The position numbers were made by a program, and so were the translations under genes. This document shows, in pieces, positions 49,272 to 60,840 of a stretch of 64,000 nt of DNA. The stretch spans positions 4,077,048 to 4,141,047 of the forward strand of contig SMSO01000031.1 in assembly GCA_004764695.1 (NCBI GenBank), given 5' to 3'. The notes under the pieces are model-generated. The model did no database searches, was not told the origin of the DNA, and saw only the letters and a program-made list of their open reading frames with translations. Source of the DNA: Schizochytrium sp. TIO01. Lineage: Eukaryota; Sar; Bigyra; Thraustochytrida; Thraustochytriidae. Position 1 is the stretch's first letter. Every line of letters begins with the position of its first letter.

Positions 49272-50948
49272 TTATGCCCGTCCTGGGCCATATTCCTTGC
49301 GGTCTGACTTGGCTGGAGCCTGCATTGTGGTGTAAGTGGTCTTGAGAGCCTCCTCTTGCTGCGCCTCGCGCTTCAACTTGTTCATCTCCTCACGAAGGGC
49401 TGCGTTCTGCTTCTGCAGGTCCTCGATCGTACGTGCATCGTCGAAACGAGAATCCTTGCCGTTGCGAAGACGCTCCAGCTCTCGTTCGTTTTCGGCAAGC
49501 TTTCGCTTCATCTCCTCTGGTGTACCAAGCATAGGATTTACTGAGTACTCGACCTCATGGTCAAGAGCGTCAAGGCGGGCCTTTTCCTTTCCAGCCTCGA
49601 TATTCTCTTCGTTCTCCTTGAGCTTGTTGCGGTAGCGTTTGAGACGCCAGACTGCATAAATAAGGCCGAGCACAATGAGAACAATCAGCACGATGAGGAG
49701 AGCCAGACCCCAGGTAGGGAGACTCTTACCGCCTGATGGCTCTTTGGTGTAAACAGCGCCGTCATAAGGCATATTAGCTGCAGGTACTCCGTTGTACTCC
49801 ACTGAGAGCTGCCAGTCTGCTGATACTTGATTAGGAAGATCAAAGCGAATATCAAGCATGCCATCATTGTAGGTGATGGAGACCGGCTCGTAGTAGTCAC
49901 TATTGAGGGTGTAGTCACTTGTGTCTGTGAGGTTGTTTGCAGTGACGTAATTCATATTGGTGAGGTTAGCCCAGATGGGGTAAGTCTCATTAGTAGCAAC
50001 TTCATCAAAGTCAATGGTCTCACCGCAGCTGTTACGTCTGGCCAGGGTGAAAATGTACGTAAGACCCCAGTTAATTGTTTCCCCCAAATCAGACTCAATA
50101 AACGTGTCAGAAGGCAAGGCAATCACATCCAGACTGGTGATATTCATGCTACCAGTAGTGCTGCCAAGTGATACAACAGAGCCGCCAAAACCCATGTAAC
50201 CATACCTAGAGTCCAAGATGTCCTCGAGACTCTCAATAGTTGTTGAGATGACCTGAACTTGGTCTCCGGAAACTGGGCCAACACTGACAGTGAGACTTTG
50301 GTCGTAAGCTGAGTATAGGATAGTGGCTTGGTACGGCTCATCCGAAACGAAGCTCATAGCATCCATGTCAGCCTTTTCAGCACCGGCAACGAGGGTATAG
50401 GTAGAGTCATCAGCACCGTACGTGTACACAGTCACATTGGGGCCACCACAAGATGAGTCGAAATCACGACAAGCCACAAAGCCAATTCCAAGGTATTTGG
50501 TGAGCGAATTGACAAAGGCAAGACTAGAGGCAGCACCGCCCATTACATTATCAATATCGTCATTCTGAATGACAAAACTAAAACCATCAACGTATCCGTC
50601 AATTTGAAAGTCGATAGTTGCCTGAAATCCATCAGCTAATCGATATTGTTCGCGGTACCAAGCCTGGTTAACAAATCCACCAGCGGTATCACTTTCGATG
50701 AGATTAAGAACACCATCATCTGTGATTTGCAGCTTTTCGCCAATCAGCTTGATCTCGCTCGTAGAAAAGGTTGACTCGCTAATAATTGTAACAGAGTCCC
50801 CAGATGATTCTACATTACAGTTATCTGCTGCATTGGTGTAGCCTGTAGCGGCCAATGCTACGACAAGGGCACTTGCAACCCAGGTTCGCATCTGCATTGT
50901 ATATTTGCTTACAGTCTGAGTTTGATTAGCCAATGCGATCGACCACAA
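49272..50948 (-). CDS. L-type (legume-like) lectin, type I membrane receptor with cytosolic coiled coil
   Basis: A 558-residue-frame protein, likely a sugar-binding receptor at the secretory pathway or surface. The longest frame starts at 50948, but the signal peptide MRTWVASALVVALAATGYTNA begins at Met20 (50891), or Met18, which is the likelier start. The lectin domain spans about residues 48-280 (GGFVNQAWY, DGFSFVIQND, YLGIGFVACRDFDSSC, YGYMGFGGSV), with the DGFSF/GxGF strands of legume lectins. About 125 extracellular residues follow. One membrane helix lies at 411-436, then an 120-residue cytosolic tail predicted as coiled coil (475-540, heptads such as LAENERELERLR). ERGIC-53/VIP36 have a short tail instead, so it is not a simple orthologue. 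Several NxT sequons are seen. Confidence 0.88.
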   Translation of the reverse strand: MWSIALANQTQTVSKYTMQMRTWVASALVVALAATGYTNAADNCNVESSGDSVTIISESTFSTSEIKLIGEKLQITDDGVLNLIESDTAGGFVNQAWYREQYRLADGFQATIDFQIDGYVDGFSFVIQNDDIDNVMGGAASSLAFVNSLTKYLGIGFVACRDFDSSCGGPNVTVYTYGADDSTYTLVAGAEKADMDAMSFVSDEPYQATILYSAYDQSLTVSVGPVSGDQVQVISTTIESLEDILDSRYGYMGFGGSVVSLGSTTGSMNITSLDVIALPSDTFIESDLGETINWGLTYIFTLARRNSCGETIDFDEVATNETYPIWANLTNMNYVTANNLTDTSDYTLNSDYYEPVSITYNDGMLDIRFDLPNQVSADWQLSVEYNGVPAANMPYDGAVYTKEPSGGKSLPTWGLALLIVLIVLIVLGLIYAVWRLKRYRNKLKENEENIEAGKEKARLDALDHEVEYSVNPMLGTPEEMKRKLAENERELERLRNGKDSRFDDARTIEDLQKQNAALREEMNKLKREAQQEEALKTTYTTMQAPAKSDRKEYGPGRA

Positions 50949-53900
50949 CAGAAGACTGCGGATTGGGAGCTGGTAAGCACTTAGTAATAATCAGCTGGGT
51001 GACGGCACGTGTGAAAATAGTCAGCCAGCTCAAGCGATCCTCGACTGCTGATCGTCCACAGCCACGCCCTGGGACTGCCTCCACAGGGACCCGCTTTCCA
51101 AAGACTTCCTTGCTAAAGTATGTGCTCGTTCGGGCTCGCCCCCTTGGCGCCGCGCGAACCAAGCAGGCAACCAGCTTCTGCCGCAACCAGCTGCTGATTG
51201 ATTGATGTTTGTTTGTTTGTTTGTTTGACCGATTGTTATTTTTAAAAAGAAATTTGTTGTATTATTATTTCTATTTTCCATTCGATGTTTACTTTATGAG
51301 TTCTCACTTTCTCTTTTTTTTTTTTTTTGCACTTTAAAGGGAGATGAAAGCAAAGGCCAAACCTTTCTTCTTTCTTCACTTACTTAAATTGATCAATATG
51401 ATAGCTTGTCAACTTAGTGTCTAGCGCAAGCTCAATTGTCTGACTGCTAGGTACCACCACGCATAGCACCTCCCTTCCATTGGAGCGGTATTTGTTTCTA
51501 ATGGAATTCCTTTATCGTGTGATGGCTTCAAGTTGTGCACACGCCGTCAAAAAAGAGGAAGAAAGAATTGATTAAAAGGAGGTACCTCTTATTTATCATG
51601 ATCTAAAGTTTATTTTATTACGGCCTAACTTCCTAAACATCTCAGGTGAAAGAGAAATTGCCTTCATCCGGTTCTTGGCCTTCTCACGCTTCAATGGGTA
51701 AGCTCTCGCTGGCTAGCGTGCTATGCGGGATACCTTCTCGAGGGCGGTTCACGAGCGCTAAAACTAGTCGCGTGGCAATCTCAGAGCCCTGCGTTCCCTC
51801 GCACGCAGAAGTCGTCTTCCCTCGCTCGGCGCGGAGCCGTGCGCCCCTTTATATTCACCTATTATCACATTTTCACGTGCAACAATATGATACTATTTTT
51901 TATTAATAAAAAAAAGAAAGGAAGTAAGACTCTCTCCATTTTCCGTTTTGCCTCTCATGATTGACAAAGGAACTCGCCCCCCTTATGACATGCCAATGCC
52001 TCCAATTCAATGCTCTAAGAACCTATTCGCAAACGCGCTGCCAGAGACTTTGTGTATCGCCCCTCGAACGCGCTCGTGGCCGTGAGGCGAGATTGACGCG
52101 AGTCCATCTAATCTATAGTTCAGACGTCCGTCTTTTTCGTCAAATCCTTTCCAGTTCTTGCCATGAGAAAAAAATCAAATAAAAGTATTTTATTTTCAAT
52201 TATGTATAATATGTACTTGTTAATGCAACCTAAAAAAGACGGTTTACACTTCAAGATCTTCACATCGACAGTGTTGGGTTTGGTGTTATAAAATAGTAAC
52301 AATAAGAATAATAGTAATTATACTTTAGTCAAAATTGCTTTTTAATTAAAAATATAAAAGTTTATGAAAGTAAAGCTAGTTCTAAATTTAAAGAAGATGG
52401 GCTGGATTCACCACATAAGAATTCATGTGTCAACTTTGCTTCTTTCGTACCCTTCTTCCATTTAAAAGCTACAAGAGCTGGCCACACGACGCCATAGCTA
52501 GCTAGATGACAATGAATAATAGGTGTTTACCCGAGTATAGATAGCTTAATTAATTGACAATTGCTCATTGAGGAATAAGCAAATTAATAGTTTATATGGT
52601 CCATTCCACTCTGCATGCCTTGTGTGGATCTTGGACTTCATTGTTTTCAATAGTCTAGATAGTACCTAACCTAATAATGTCTATGTTGTCAAAGATGTCC
52701 TTCTGGTTAAGCTGCCCTCCAAAGTGCTTGGTGGACTTCTCCACACTTTTAATAAATTAAGCATGGGCTTTTGCAGAGTTTGTGGAGATATACATCTTTG
52801 ATCGCAAATTGTCCAGCAGAAATACAACTTGGCTGCACGTGAGCAAAAGGAAGCCGGCCAATGAATTGGTTAGAAATCCTACTTTTATAAAAGCTTTTAT
52901 TTATTTATTTATTTTAAATTGAAAAAGAAAAGAAAAGAAAAGAAAAGGTAGAATAATGATGGGAAATAAATAACAAGTCTCCGCAAGCTTCCTCTTTGTG
53001 TCAAAACAAGAACGACAGGTTGAGCGCCACATTGATAATATCTGAAAGGTGAACATGCACCATATACACACGATTTTGTTCGTCAACTCGAATCGTGTAT
53101 CAATTAACTGATGGCCATACTTGAGATTGCCTTTACATATAAAAACTATGTTCTGTGATTGCTAGGAACAATGGTTGGACCAACTAGAAGGTAAAGATCT
53201 CATATTATATTTATTCATGAAGCTTTGCTTTAGGCCTCCGAGTAACAATCATTTGATAGTGATTTGGCTGTGTCTATGGAATGTGCGTTTTCTCATTTGG
53301 GTCACCTATTCGTGGGGAATTCCCCTAAGAGTATCTCGGAGGTCAACAACAAGCGCTAGATGTTATTTAAGAAATTAGTACTAGATACAACATAGTTTAC
53401 ACATGTATGATTGTGGGATTCATTTCTATGCACCCGAAAAATTGTCTAGCTGGTCCTGCCATAGCTCCAGTTGCAATTCTATAATATAGTATGAATGAAT
53501 TGAATGCAGAGAATCAATCATTGTCATGACCAAATGCACATTCTTCGTCATCAGGTCAGGTCAATTCATTGCTTCTCTCCGCCTGAACATTTCTCCGTGT
53601 GGAGTGTTACAAACCAGGGCGTCACATATATTTGCTTCCAAAGACCTTCTTGTTATGGTGACCCAAGTAATAGAATCTTTATCGTGAAGACAACGTCAAA
53701 GGCAAACTATGTATTTGTGAAAACAAAATACAGCAGATGTAAAACGAGAAATATCGTGCACATTGATCTGCGAGCCAAGCCTTTGTAACGTATATGCGGA
53801 ATTGTCTGGAGATATACACCTAAACTTCAGGATGTTGAAGAACATGCGGTCAGATCTCCTTCGTCAAAGTAAAATAGAAAGCTCAATTAAATAAAAATAA

Positions 53901-56900
53901 AGTATTATTTTTATTACAGAATATTTTTCTTTTTTGCACGTGGTAATAGAAGGTACCTAGTGTCTATATAGCAACTAGTAGGAAGATAACACTAAGGCAC
54001 GTGTGCTTGCTTGACCGCACAAATATGCTTCAGTGTATACACCTCCTGTGCCACTGGAATAAAATAAAACATCCTCCTTGTTCACCACTAAGATTGTTTT
54101 ACAGGTTAATTGAATTACGTAAGGACTAAAAGTTTGTTAAAAACAGACTCTTACTCACTACAAACACTAGAAAACTTTGTGACTGCACACAAAATTTTGT
54201 AATCAGTGGAGAAGAGTGTATAAATTAAACTTTTAATTTAGATTCTACTCACAAACTCCACTGCTTTATGCCTTTAAGACAAGCACGCGCGTGCACAGTC
54301 TCGAATTCACAATAGATTTTGACAAGAACAGAACAGAATGAACGAACCTTGCCAAGGGAAGGAAAGCCTCCGAAAACCGGCCCAGGGCAAGACCTCGCGA
54401 GACTGATTGCAGCACGAAGGCCTTTCCTTATTCTCAGCCACTATACGGTCCAAGATCGAGGATTATACAGTCGTCGTTCATTTCCTGCGCGCGTCGTTGC
54501 TGTATCCTCTATCAACCAGTTGTGCGCCGACCGTGACAATATAACGTCTCCAGTAGGTCCGTCGAGCTGGAGTCCAGTTGTGCACAGCCCGCACTTAAAG
54601 AAAAAAAGTTTGAGTGATTTAAAAAAAAAGTTGGTGATTCTAGGCTATGGCCTGTATCCACCATTCAACTCTTTCTGAAAGGCTTCTTTATTTTGTTTAT
54701 TATTTATCATAAATTGAGCATCATGGTCATTACGTTTTTTTCGTGAAACATGTTTAGCTTTAAAATTAAAACTGAAGATAATGATTAATAATAGTAATAG
54801 CAGTAATAGTAGTAATAGAAAATAAAAGAGGCTTAGTTCGAATGTAAGTAGGTACGTACGTACGCGCCTAGGTAGATCCTAATTGCTATGTTAATTTAAA
54901 AGTTTTAAAATATAGAAAGAAAAAAACGGAGGTGGACAAGGAGAATCTCGTTCCCCGGATGTTGTAGAAATTGAGAGGATAAGGAATACTGATTGATGAT
55001 CAGGAGGCTGCTAAATTTGAGTGACTTGGCCATTTGTTCCATTAATATGTTCAATATTTTCTACAACATGGGCAAGAAATGCAGATAATCCCTAGTTGTG
55101 AAAAACCATCAGAACATTTTCACGAAAATTGCAATTGTAGCTAGAGCGCTTACTCTACTAGAAAGTAAATGAATCTCAGGAACACGTGCAGTACCTATCC
55201 TCAAACCTATCGAAGGACTCTGTAAGTCAGATTTATCATTGCTGTTCCTTGAAATCGTGCTTAAAACTAGTGTCATACGCGAGATACCCCAACCCTTACT
55301 CCCGCATGTTTGTAAATCGACAGTATATGCAAGTCCAGCAAGAACGCTGGGGTCCTTGATTTACTAATATGAAACTCCAGATTGTTCTTAAAAGGAGCAA
55401 CGACAAAGGAAGTACTACATACTAGCAAGAGAAGGTTTGTTTTGGGTGCCAGCTCTACAGTGTGCACTAAAGTAGTTTTGATGATCATCTCTCCGACGTC
55501 GCGCCTCAAGCCGATGTGAGCAAGCAATCTAAAAGCAATTCGAAACGTTCTTGCTGCTACAATCAATATGGGTATGTCACTTTATAATTCTCAAACGAGG
55601 AACACCAAAATTCCAAAAAGTACTCCCACCTTTGAGTTTTTTGTTGTTAGCATCCCTCAAACAGGTGATTAAAATTACGATTGTCATCGAAGTTGCAGCT
55701 TATCAGGACTTCTTTCTAATTTTTTATTTTTTTTTCCCTCAAAGAGCATTTGATTTCAATTCGAGCTTTTCGAGGTTTATTCTGACGCCAGTGTGGTAGG
55801 ACCTTCCAGTAACCAACAGCGGTTTTCCCTCCCTGGGATTAGTAGTAGAGATCTGTTATAGCTTGAAGATGTGCGCACGCACATCATACGCGCGCGACCA
55901 GAAAATGTGACGACTCGGAGCTTAAGGCCTATCTAATCATAATCATGGCAAGACTCGTGGCCAGATTTGCGCACATTGAAAGTCAAAATACCTTCAATTT
56001 ACAACACTCCTTTCCACTCAAAAGCGGATAAGTACCCACGCTCACTCAAGCAAGTTCGTTCACTCTCTCAATGAGGATTCCCTAGTAAACGATTGCCTTC
56101 CGTACGTAGAGTCCCCTGCGCACAGACAAATGCTACGAGTCGATCAATTGAAGTTCAAGATGTTGAACTCGTTTGCACCTCGTCTCGTTTGCACTGTATA
56201 CTGGATCTGAATGACTATTATGGACAACAAACACACTCTGGTGATATCGTAGCTAAATCGAACCCACTCCAGTTTGAAGGCAAGCAGTATATTCAATGCC
56301 AGCGAAATCCTGATAAACTAGCACGCACGAGCTCGCATCCTTTGTTAGTCCGAATCTCAATATTATGCAAAGCTGTAGTGGTCTTAGCACATTGACTTCA
56401 AAGTTCTGCTATTGCCTAAAGCCAAGCTGCATTTATTTTAAATACTCTACAAGCTTGTTCATTGAAGTATAATATCAAGTCATCTGCTATCTGGTCTTGA
56501 ATGCTCATATCGCATAGAAGCCTTCGACAGTGCGCCATTTTTATTGATGTTAGGTTGAACGCACCCCCCAATACTGATACGAATACAACACGGGATCGTG
56601 CAGTGTGCTGAGAAAGAGATATCTCTCCACCTTGATTCTTTCACTTATACAGAAGTGTTAGAGCTCATGTTGCACTTGGCGTACTGGGAGCGTCTTCAGT
56701 TGCCACTTAATAATATTTTCTCCCTTTCACATCTTCTCAAGAAATTACAAAGCATCATTTTCAAGCGACTTGTGACCTAGCTGATCATGAATTTTTCTCA
56801 AATGGTAAAAGCTCATATTCTGTTTTCGTATTACCTGAAATGCCTGGCAATGCAGCCAGGAGTTCCTCTCAATTGACACCTGACAAAGTTTGTAATATCT

Positions 56901-57328
56901 TTCCATCTTTGATCTAGACACTTTAATTCTAAACTTTATATCTTAAGAAAATTACGAACCAGCATCAAAACGCTCACAAGTATTGTCTTTCGCTTTTCGA
57001 GGCTTCTTACATCACTACTAATAGCCTCAACTCAAATCCGCACTTCTACAGAAATTACAACTCAAATTAAAACTCCATTATAATTCATGATATCCTGTAA
57101 AATCAACCCGCGAGTTGATATTCCAACCTTTGTTGTATCCTTCATGTTAAGCAATTAAAACGTAGAAAAAAGAGTGGCGAAGGAAGCACTCACGAGTAGA
57201 CCTTTCGGCAAATCCTTGCGCGACTCAGCAAGATCGTGCGACGTTCACGCCCTCAACGCCGCTACAAAAACCTCTATTTGAGTCTACACGAGAGCTCTCT
57301 CCCACACACTAGCTGAAGGCTATCAACA
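50949..57328. other. Second gene desert, AT-rich
   Basis: About 6.4 kb without a convincing gene. Longest frames are 119 (54319-54678) and 100 residues (56093-56395), with no motifs. AT-rich islands (about 51230-51330, 51890-51960, 52150-52400, 52880-52960, 53880-53940, 54690-54920) alternate with mixed sequence. It has fewer long microsatellites than the 5.7-18.9 kb desert. A multi-exon gene with short exons could be missed here. Confidence 0.5.
52922..52948. repeat. (AAAAG)n microsatellite
   Basis: Five to six pentanucleotide units after a TTTA run, the same motif as at 9301. Confidence 0.85.
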
Positions 57329-57673
57329 ATGGCGGCCATGGTGAGCAATGGCAACGGCGCTGCGGCTGCCGGCGGCGACGAAAAGGATATGATGACCACA
57401 GGCCCGTTGAGCGTGCTCATGCATAGCGTGAAGAGCGGAACTCAGGTTCTGATTAGTCTTCGCAACAACCACAAATTGCTCGCCCGCGTGAAGGCCTTCG
57501 ACAGACATTGCAATATGGTTTTGGAGGACGTGCTCGAGATGTGGACTGAGGCTGGCAAGGCTGGCAAAGGTGTCGAGCGCGCAAAGTCGGTGGAGAAGGA
57601 CCGCAAGATTAGTAAACTCTTCCTCCGTGGGGACTGCGTCATCATGGTTGTTAAGAATCCGCAGGCAGCATGA
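57329..57673 (+). CDS. Small nuclear ribonucleoprotein SmD2
   Basis: A 114-residue core spliceosomal Sm protein, part of the heptameric ring on U1, U2, U4 and U5 snRNAs. The Sm1 motif ([29 protein letters not shown]) and Sm2 motif ([13 protein letters not shown]) are present, with the long SmD2-specific linker [12 protein letters not shown]...KDRKISK between them. TGPLSVL at 31-37 is the SmD2 N-terminal helix, and the protein ends at KNPQAA. An Ala/Gly-rich 20-residue start ([16 protein letters not shown]) precedes the conserved part, so the second Met is possible. Single exon, C-rich codon bias. It converges with the P450 gene. Confidence 0.97.
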   Translation: MAAMVSNGNGAAAAGGDEKDMMTTGPLSVLMHSVKSGTQVLISLRNNHKLLARVKAFDRHCNMVLEDVLEMWTEAGKAGKGVERAKSVEKDRKISKLFLRGDCVIMVVKNPQAA

Positions 57674-58391
57674 TCACGTAAACGACCCTCCCTGCTTGCT
57701 TGCTTGCTTGCTTGCTTGACCTATCTTGTTCCTTTTCGAATTCGAAGTCAATTCAGTTCTCTTGCTAACACTGCACCTTCCACTCTCGCATATAGGGTTG
57801 CGAGAATACGCATCGTGTGGCTGTCGCGATACTTCCGCCATCATATGACCTATTGTTTCTCTATTTACGTGGCCAAGTTGTGTCTCTTATGCTTAAATTT
57901 TGAAGTGCTTGTTATTGCTGTTGCTACGTCGTATGGACGAGCTTCTGGTAATAAGGAATATGCGTGGCGAATCCGTTTGAAACAGCTAGCTCGCTGGTCT
58001 GCATTCTCTACCCATAATTTAAGCTTATGCCTCCTAGCAATGGCTAAACTTGGTACATTTCAAGTTATATGAATAAAGGCTCTGCCGTCGGTACTTCTCG
58101 GTATTTTCGATTACTTATAGACAATAAATAACAACTGTATTGCATCTCAAACAATTTTATGATGTTTCTTCTCATAAAATAATTCCAAGGCGTGACATTC
58201 AGAAATGCTGTTGCCCATTGTTTAATTTTAAAATATACTTAAGCTCATAATGCCGAAATTCAGAAACAAATTAAAGGCAACATTGGGCCGCAACGAGAAG
58301 TTGAGAAGTTATGAAAAGAAGGCGTAATATGCTTGGTCGAAATAGAGTGAGTTCTATTGTTAAAATGAAGGGAAGAGACTAAGAGTGCAAC
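57674..58391. other. Intergenic region, SmD2 3' flank
   Basis: This starts with (GCTT)n at about 57692-57717 inside the SmD2 3' UTR. A 122-residue frame (57704-58072) is non-coding in appearance. AATAAA at 58072 is the likely SmD2 poly(A) signal. Confidence 0.5.
58072..58077 (+). terminator. Candidate poly(A) signal of SmD2
   Basis: AATAAA about 400 nt after the SmD2 stop, followed by T-rich sequence. Use is not proven. Confidence 0.35.
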
Positions 58392-60074
58392 TTATTTCCG
58401 AGCTCGCGGATGAGCTCTGACGAAAAGTCCGTCTTTAGGACCCAGCGTTCCAACGTTTACACTGATTTCAGACAAACTTTTTCCTGCCGAGGCCTCTGCA
58501 AGCTCAAATGTGAAACGACTCAGGAAGCTAATCAAAATTGTACGGGCTTCCAACAAAGCAAATGCCTTTCCAATGCAGTCTCGCGGAGCAAAGGTGAATG
58601 GGCAGAATCGGTATGATGAAGGGTTATAAGCTTTAAATTCGTTTTCGCTGCCCCATATCTCTTCAGGCAACCATTCGCGGTCTGGGTTGAATTCATTGCA
58701 ATCAGCTCCCCAGAGGTTAGGGTTGTAATGTAGACTCCATACGGGAAGTACAAAAGATATACCTCTAGGGACATGTACTTCTTCACCATCAACGCCATGA
58801 ATTGTATCATCAAACATGGTCTCTCGAAAGGTACCATTAGGCACAGATGGTGCTATTCTTAATGTCTCAAGAATCACTTTCTTCATCACAACAAGATCTG
58901 AGAGATCTCTGTATTCAGGTCCTTGGGGATGCCGCACCAGGAACTCGTCAACTTCTTTTTGCATTCGGACTTGCCACTCAGGATTTTGACATATATAATA
59001 GATAATGTGGGTCAAAAGGTTCGCTGTGGTATCATGCCCAGCAAAGCTTAAAGTACTGGCGTTATCACGAGCAATCTTGTCTTGTTGAAATTCTTTATTC
59101 ATGGGACAAAAGTCAGCAATGCGAGCTGCTAGCGGGCCAATGATACATTTGCCTGGGTCTTCCATGGCTTCTGACGCACCGACACGTCCCTGCTCCCGAC
59201 TACGTGCCACGAGGGTGTTGGAGTAATCTTGCACAACTCGTCGCGCTTGGCTACGCTTACGAGCCGCTTCAAGGGGGTCACCACCAAGGGTAAGCGCTTC
59301 TTTAAATGCAGCGCGCAGCGGCACGTTTGTTTTTTCCATGTGTTCTTCAGATTCGCCAAAAAGTGCCAACTGAAGTTGAGCCATAGTTTCAAACAAGAAG
59401 AGCTCGTTAATATTGAAGACGCCGCGGCCTAGCTCTGATAAGCCCTTAAGCTTATGCTCAGCTGCATATTCGGCTCTAGATAACGATACAGGAAATATCT
59501 TGCCTAGCGACGCTTCAGGCAAGAACGCCTCGATCAGATGTTCACGCTGTTCACGCCAGTGGTCTACATCGCGGGTGGCCAGAACACCATCCCCAAGGAA
59601 TGCAATGCCATATGTTTCTGCCTTGCGCACGTGTAGTCGAGCCATTCGAGCACAGTCGTCTGGATGTGAGATGACGAGCATGTAATCAATGTATGGCAAA
59701 GATCCCTTTGGAATCACAGCTGTTGGGAACAAAATGTTGGTACCCGGATTGCCATTGCCAGCTCGTTTGCTCCAGTTCAACCAGAATTCATGCAAGTGGC
59801 CATTTCGTGCAGCGCGTTGCACTGCCAGTATAGCCCCATCATCACCCAGCTCTCGTACAGGTCCCGGTATAGCATTTGCCAAAGCTTGACGCTCCGGTTC
59901 ACTGATTCTGTTCTCTAGCATTTCCAGTAAGCCCATAACACCTTGCACACCAGGCAAAGAAGAGGAATTTACCGTATCGTTTCCAGAAGTACTCTCGACC
60001 TGAATGTTGACAAAACGTTCCGAGCTAGCGCTGCAAGCTGCGAGATGCTGTGACAGTTTTTGTAATCGCTCCAT
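58392..60074 (-). CDS. Cytochrome P450 monooxygenase (family unassigned)
   Basis: A 560-residue haem-thiolate monooxygenase. Key motifs: I-helix AGHDTT (345-350), K-helix E403-T-L-R406 (ETLR), the PERF-like FNPDREWLP, and the haem-binding loop FTFAPRDC500IGKAFALLEAR with Cys500 as iron ligand. The usual Gly of FxxGxRxCxG is replaced by Ala-Pro (FAPRDCIG), a variant close to the CYP4/CYP86/CYP97 clan loops. The length is normal, but no N-terminal membrane anchor or clear transit peptide is visible. The first 40 residues are polar, so localisation is open. The start at 60074 is the first Met. Substrate unknown. Confidence 0.93.
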   Translation of the reverse strand: MERLQKLSQHLAACSASSERFVNIQVESTSGNDTVNSSSLPGVQGVMGLLEMLENRISEPERQALANAIPGPVRELGDDGAILAVQRAARNGHLHEFWLNWSKRAGNGNPGTNILFPTAVIPKGSLPYIDYMLVISHPDDCARMARLHVRKAETYGIAFLGDGVLATRDVDHWREQREHLIEAFLPEASLGKIFPVSLSRAEYAAEHKLKGLSELGRGVFNINELFLFETMAQLQLALFGESEEHMEKTNVPLRAAFKEALTLGGDPLEAARKRSQARRVVQDYSNTLVARSREQGRVGASEAMEDPGKCIIGPLAARIADFCPMNKEFQQDKIARDNASTLSFAGHDTTANLLTHIIYYICQNPEWQVRMQKEVDEFLVRHPQGPEYRDLSDLVVMKKVILETLRIAPSVPNGTFRETMFDDTIHGVDGEEVHVPRGISFVLPVWSLHYNPNLWGADCNEFNPDREWLPEEIWGSENEFKAYNPSSYRFCPFTFAPRDCIGKAFALLEARTILISFLSRFTFELAEASAGKSLSEISVNVGTLGPKDGLFVRAHPRARK

Positions 60075-60840
60075 GATTCACAATTATCAGCGTAACCGCA
60101 ATAGACGGCGATGAGCTATATGTACCAACGAACAGTAATGTCTCGTAGTGACAATACTAAATATACTCCTTACTTTCTGTAATTCAAACCCTAGTCTCTA
60201 TGGTATAGGTTTATATATATTGGGTCTCTGGACTCTGGCTTCAACGTTTCTGTTCTGCTATGGTTTGTTTTGGAAACACAAGTCAATGCACGTGTTCACT
60301 GTGGGGTGGTAGGTACTGGTACATAACACTGTGCCTAGGTAGAATTATAATAATGCATTATACCCAGCCTAGCCTAGGCTAAAATTTATGATTAATGTAC
60401 CCTGGGATTGCGAATGTATTCGCCAAACTTTCAGTTTGGCGAGAAATTTGGCTACAACAGATTAAAACTTAGATAGAGAAGGAAGCAAGAGCGCTGATAG
60501 GCATACTAAGAATATGGTGATGGTTTTTTTCTCCTTTTTTCTTTTTTAATATCCAAGCATGACGACATCTGACGCACCAATCCACCCGCTCACAAGAGAA
60601 GAACTTTCAAAGACACCCCAACGGACTGAGGAAAAGAGATTTACTTTCTACCTCAATAATGCGATATTAAGCTCAATCTTGAACCCACATGTTGTAGCCG
60701 TGCACAGTCACACCTGTCCATGAAATGAATGAGTCAATATGTGCTCTTATATCCTCCTGCATGTGGTCGACATGTTTCCAGAGGAGAAGACAATATCGAA
60801 ATGGAAAAAAATGAATACACCACGTAAATGAAAAATTAAA
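60075..60840. other. Intergenic region between P450 and CDC27
   Basis: This holds the P450 promoter and CDC27 3' flank. A TATATATTG-like site near 60212 and CCTAGG-rich palindromic repeats (about 60333-60380) are present. No gene recognised. Confidence 0.5.

Noticed and set aside
49019-49291. 90-residue minus-strand frame with two hydrophobic stretches
   Set aside because: It begins inside the lectin gene's last codons and lies in its presumed 3' UTR; no family resemblance.
57704-58072. 122-residue + strand frame
   Set aside because: It starts within a GCTT repeat in the SmD2 3' UTR and shows no motif.
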